This document shows, piece after piece, positions 63,657-64,000 of a stretch of 64,000 nucleotides of DNA. Source of the DNA: Mesoaciditoga lauensis cd-1655R = DSM 25116 (GTDB lineage: Bacteria > Thermotogota > Thermotogae > Mesoaciditogales > Mesoaciditogaceae); the NCBI RefSeq assembly GCF_000745455.1, contig NZ_JQJI01000002.1:1-64000 (forward strand), written 5' to 3'. A program made the translations under genes and the position numbers. The notes beneath the pieces are model-generated. The model was given only the letters and a program-made list of their open reading frames with translations, did not search any database and had not been told where the DNA came from. The number at the start of each line of letters is the position of its first letter. Position 1 is the first letter of the stretch.

Positions 63657-63689
63657 CCGTTCCCCGTTTTGTTTGGGAACGGATTTTTT
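63657..63689 (+). terminator. Riboswitch-controlled intrinsic terminator
   Basis: Arms ccgttccc (63657-63664) and gggaacgg (63675-63682) followed by atttttta. The 5' end of the leader, aaacgggga (63566-63574), is complementary to tccccgttt (63661-63669), overlapping the left arm and loop, and so can act as antiterminator when TPP is absent. Confidence 0.88.
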
Positions 63690-63711
63690 ATTTTAATGGA
63701 GGTGGCGTTGT

Positions 63712-64000
63712 ATGAAAAGGTTCATGGTGGTACTTTCCGTTGTGGTGTTGATAGTGGTTGGAGTTTTTGCCACGGAGACGCTCACTGTTTACACTTACGA
63801 TAGCTTTATATCCGGCATGGCAAAACAGGTTGGACCTATCTTTGAAAAGATGTACAACTGCAAGGTGAATTTTCTCTCATTCGGAGATTCGGGCAGTTTG
63901 CTGTCGTGTTTGATTTTGGAAAAGTCACATTCAAGGGCAGATATCGTGATAGGTTTGTCTCAAAGTCAGCTTCCCAAAGCCCTGCAAGCCGATATATTCC
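63712..64000 (+). CDS. thiB: Thiamine ABC transporter substrate-binding protein, 3' end outside window
   Basis: ATG at 63712, 9 nt after ggaggtgg. The 96 visible codons start with a signal peptide (about MKRFMVVLSVVVLIVVGVFA) and continue ETLTVYTYDSFISGM, IFEKMYNCKVNFLSFGDSGSLLS and ADIVIGLSQSQLPKALQ, the pattern of ThiB/TbpA proteins. The upstream TPP riboswitch supports thiamine as the ligand. Cut by the window end; the permease and ATPase genes presumably follow. Confidence 0.9.
   Translation, partial: MKRFMVVLSVVVLIVVGVFATETLTVYTYDSFISGMAKQVGPIFEKMYNCKVNFLSFGDSGSLLSCLILEKSHSRADIVIGLSQSQLPKALQADIF

Overview
The window looks like a chromosomal piece of a member of the Thermotogota or a close relative. 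This is inferred from gene content and order: a clpC-radA-disA-PIN/TRAM-ispD block, an archaeal-type 8-oxoguanine glycosylase (Ogg2), DUF501, MazG, a PpiC/SurA-like isomerase with its own signal peptide, many extracytoplasmic sugar-handling genes, and moderately AT-rich DNA with strong purine-rich ribosome-binding sites. No rRNA or tRNA gene is visible, so the species is left open.

Layout. 1-2.8 kb: the tail of an integrase-type transposase, a sigma-54-type activator gene whose 3' end runs into the insertion-sequence end, then about 1 kb of stacked non-coding repeats. 2.7-11.7 kb: the most unusual region, a plus-strand cluster of secreted proteins. It starts with three tandem palindromic boxes and a textbook -24/-12 (sigma-54) promoter, and encodes three close paralogous small beta-rich exported proteins, a fourth distant one, a large chaperone-like/Ig-like exported protein, a short complete secretin, a second secretin-like protein with an unrelated C-terminus, and other exported beta proteins. 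No type IV pilus or type II secretion ATPase, inner-membrane platform or prepilin peptidase lies beside it. It ends at a good terminator. 11.7-24.9 kb: a long minus-strand housekeeping run (orphan response regulator, prmC, DUF59, PpiC, mazG, DUF47-PiT phosphate uptake, ispD, PIN/TRAM, then disA, radA, clpC, CPBP protease). 24.9-30.8 kb: glycosyltransferases, an acyltransferase, glpK, DUF501 and prmA. 31.4-38.8 kb: split chromate transporter, a large O-antigen-ligase-like protein, nth, murB, a glycosyltransferase and ogg2. 38.9-52.0 kb: minus-strand fapA-like, alaS, cdsA-uppS-frr, priA, manA, an ABC-2 permease and an intracellular GH13 enzyme. 52.1-56.3 kb: queA, radC and a chemoreceptor. 56.3-59.9 kb: a sugar ABC importer without its ATPase. 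60.1-61.6 kb: a hemerythrin-type DUF438 protein plus a separate PAS protein. 62.2-64 kb: mobB-mobA and a TPP riboswitch in front of a thiamine-binding protein gene cut by the window end.

Two themes stand out. First, the secretin/exported-protein cluster appears to be under enhancer-dependent (sigma-54) control, with a candidate activator encoded about 1.2 kb away; together they look like an undescribed surface-structure or secretion system. Second, at least seven copies of a roughly 170-bp imperfect palindrome, in two subfamilies with compensatory base-pair changes, fill the intergenic gaps, interrupting a widely conserved gene block (disA to PIN/TRAM) and a sugar-transport locus. Several genes use non-ATG starts overlapping the previous stop, including a probable CTG start in the phosphate permease gene.
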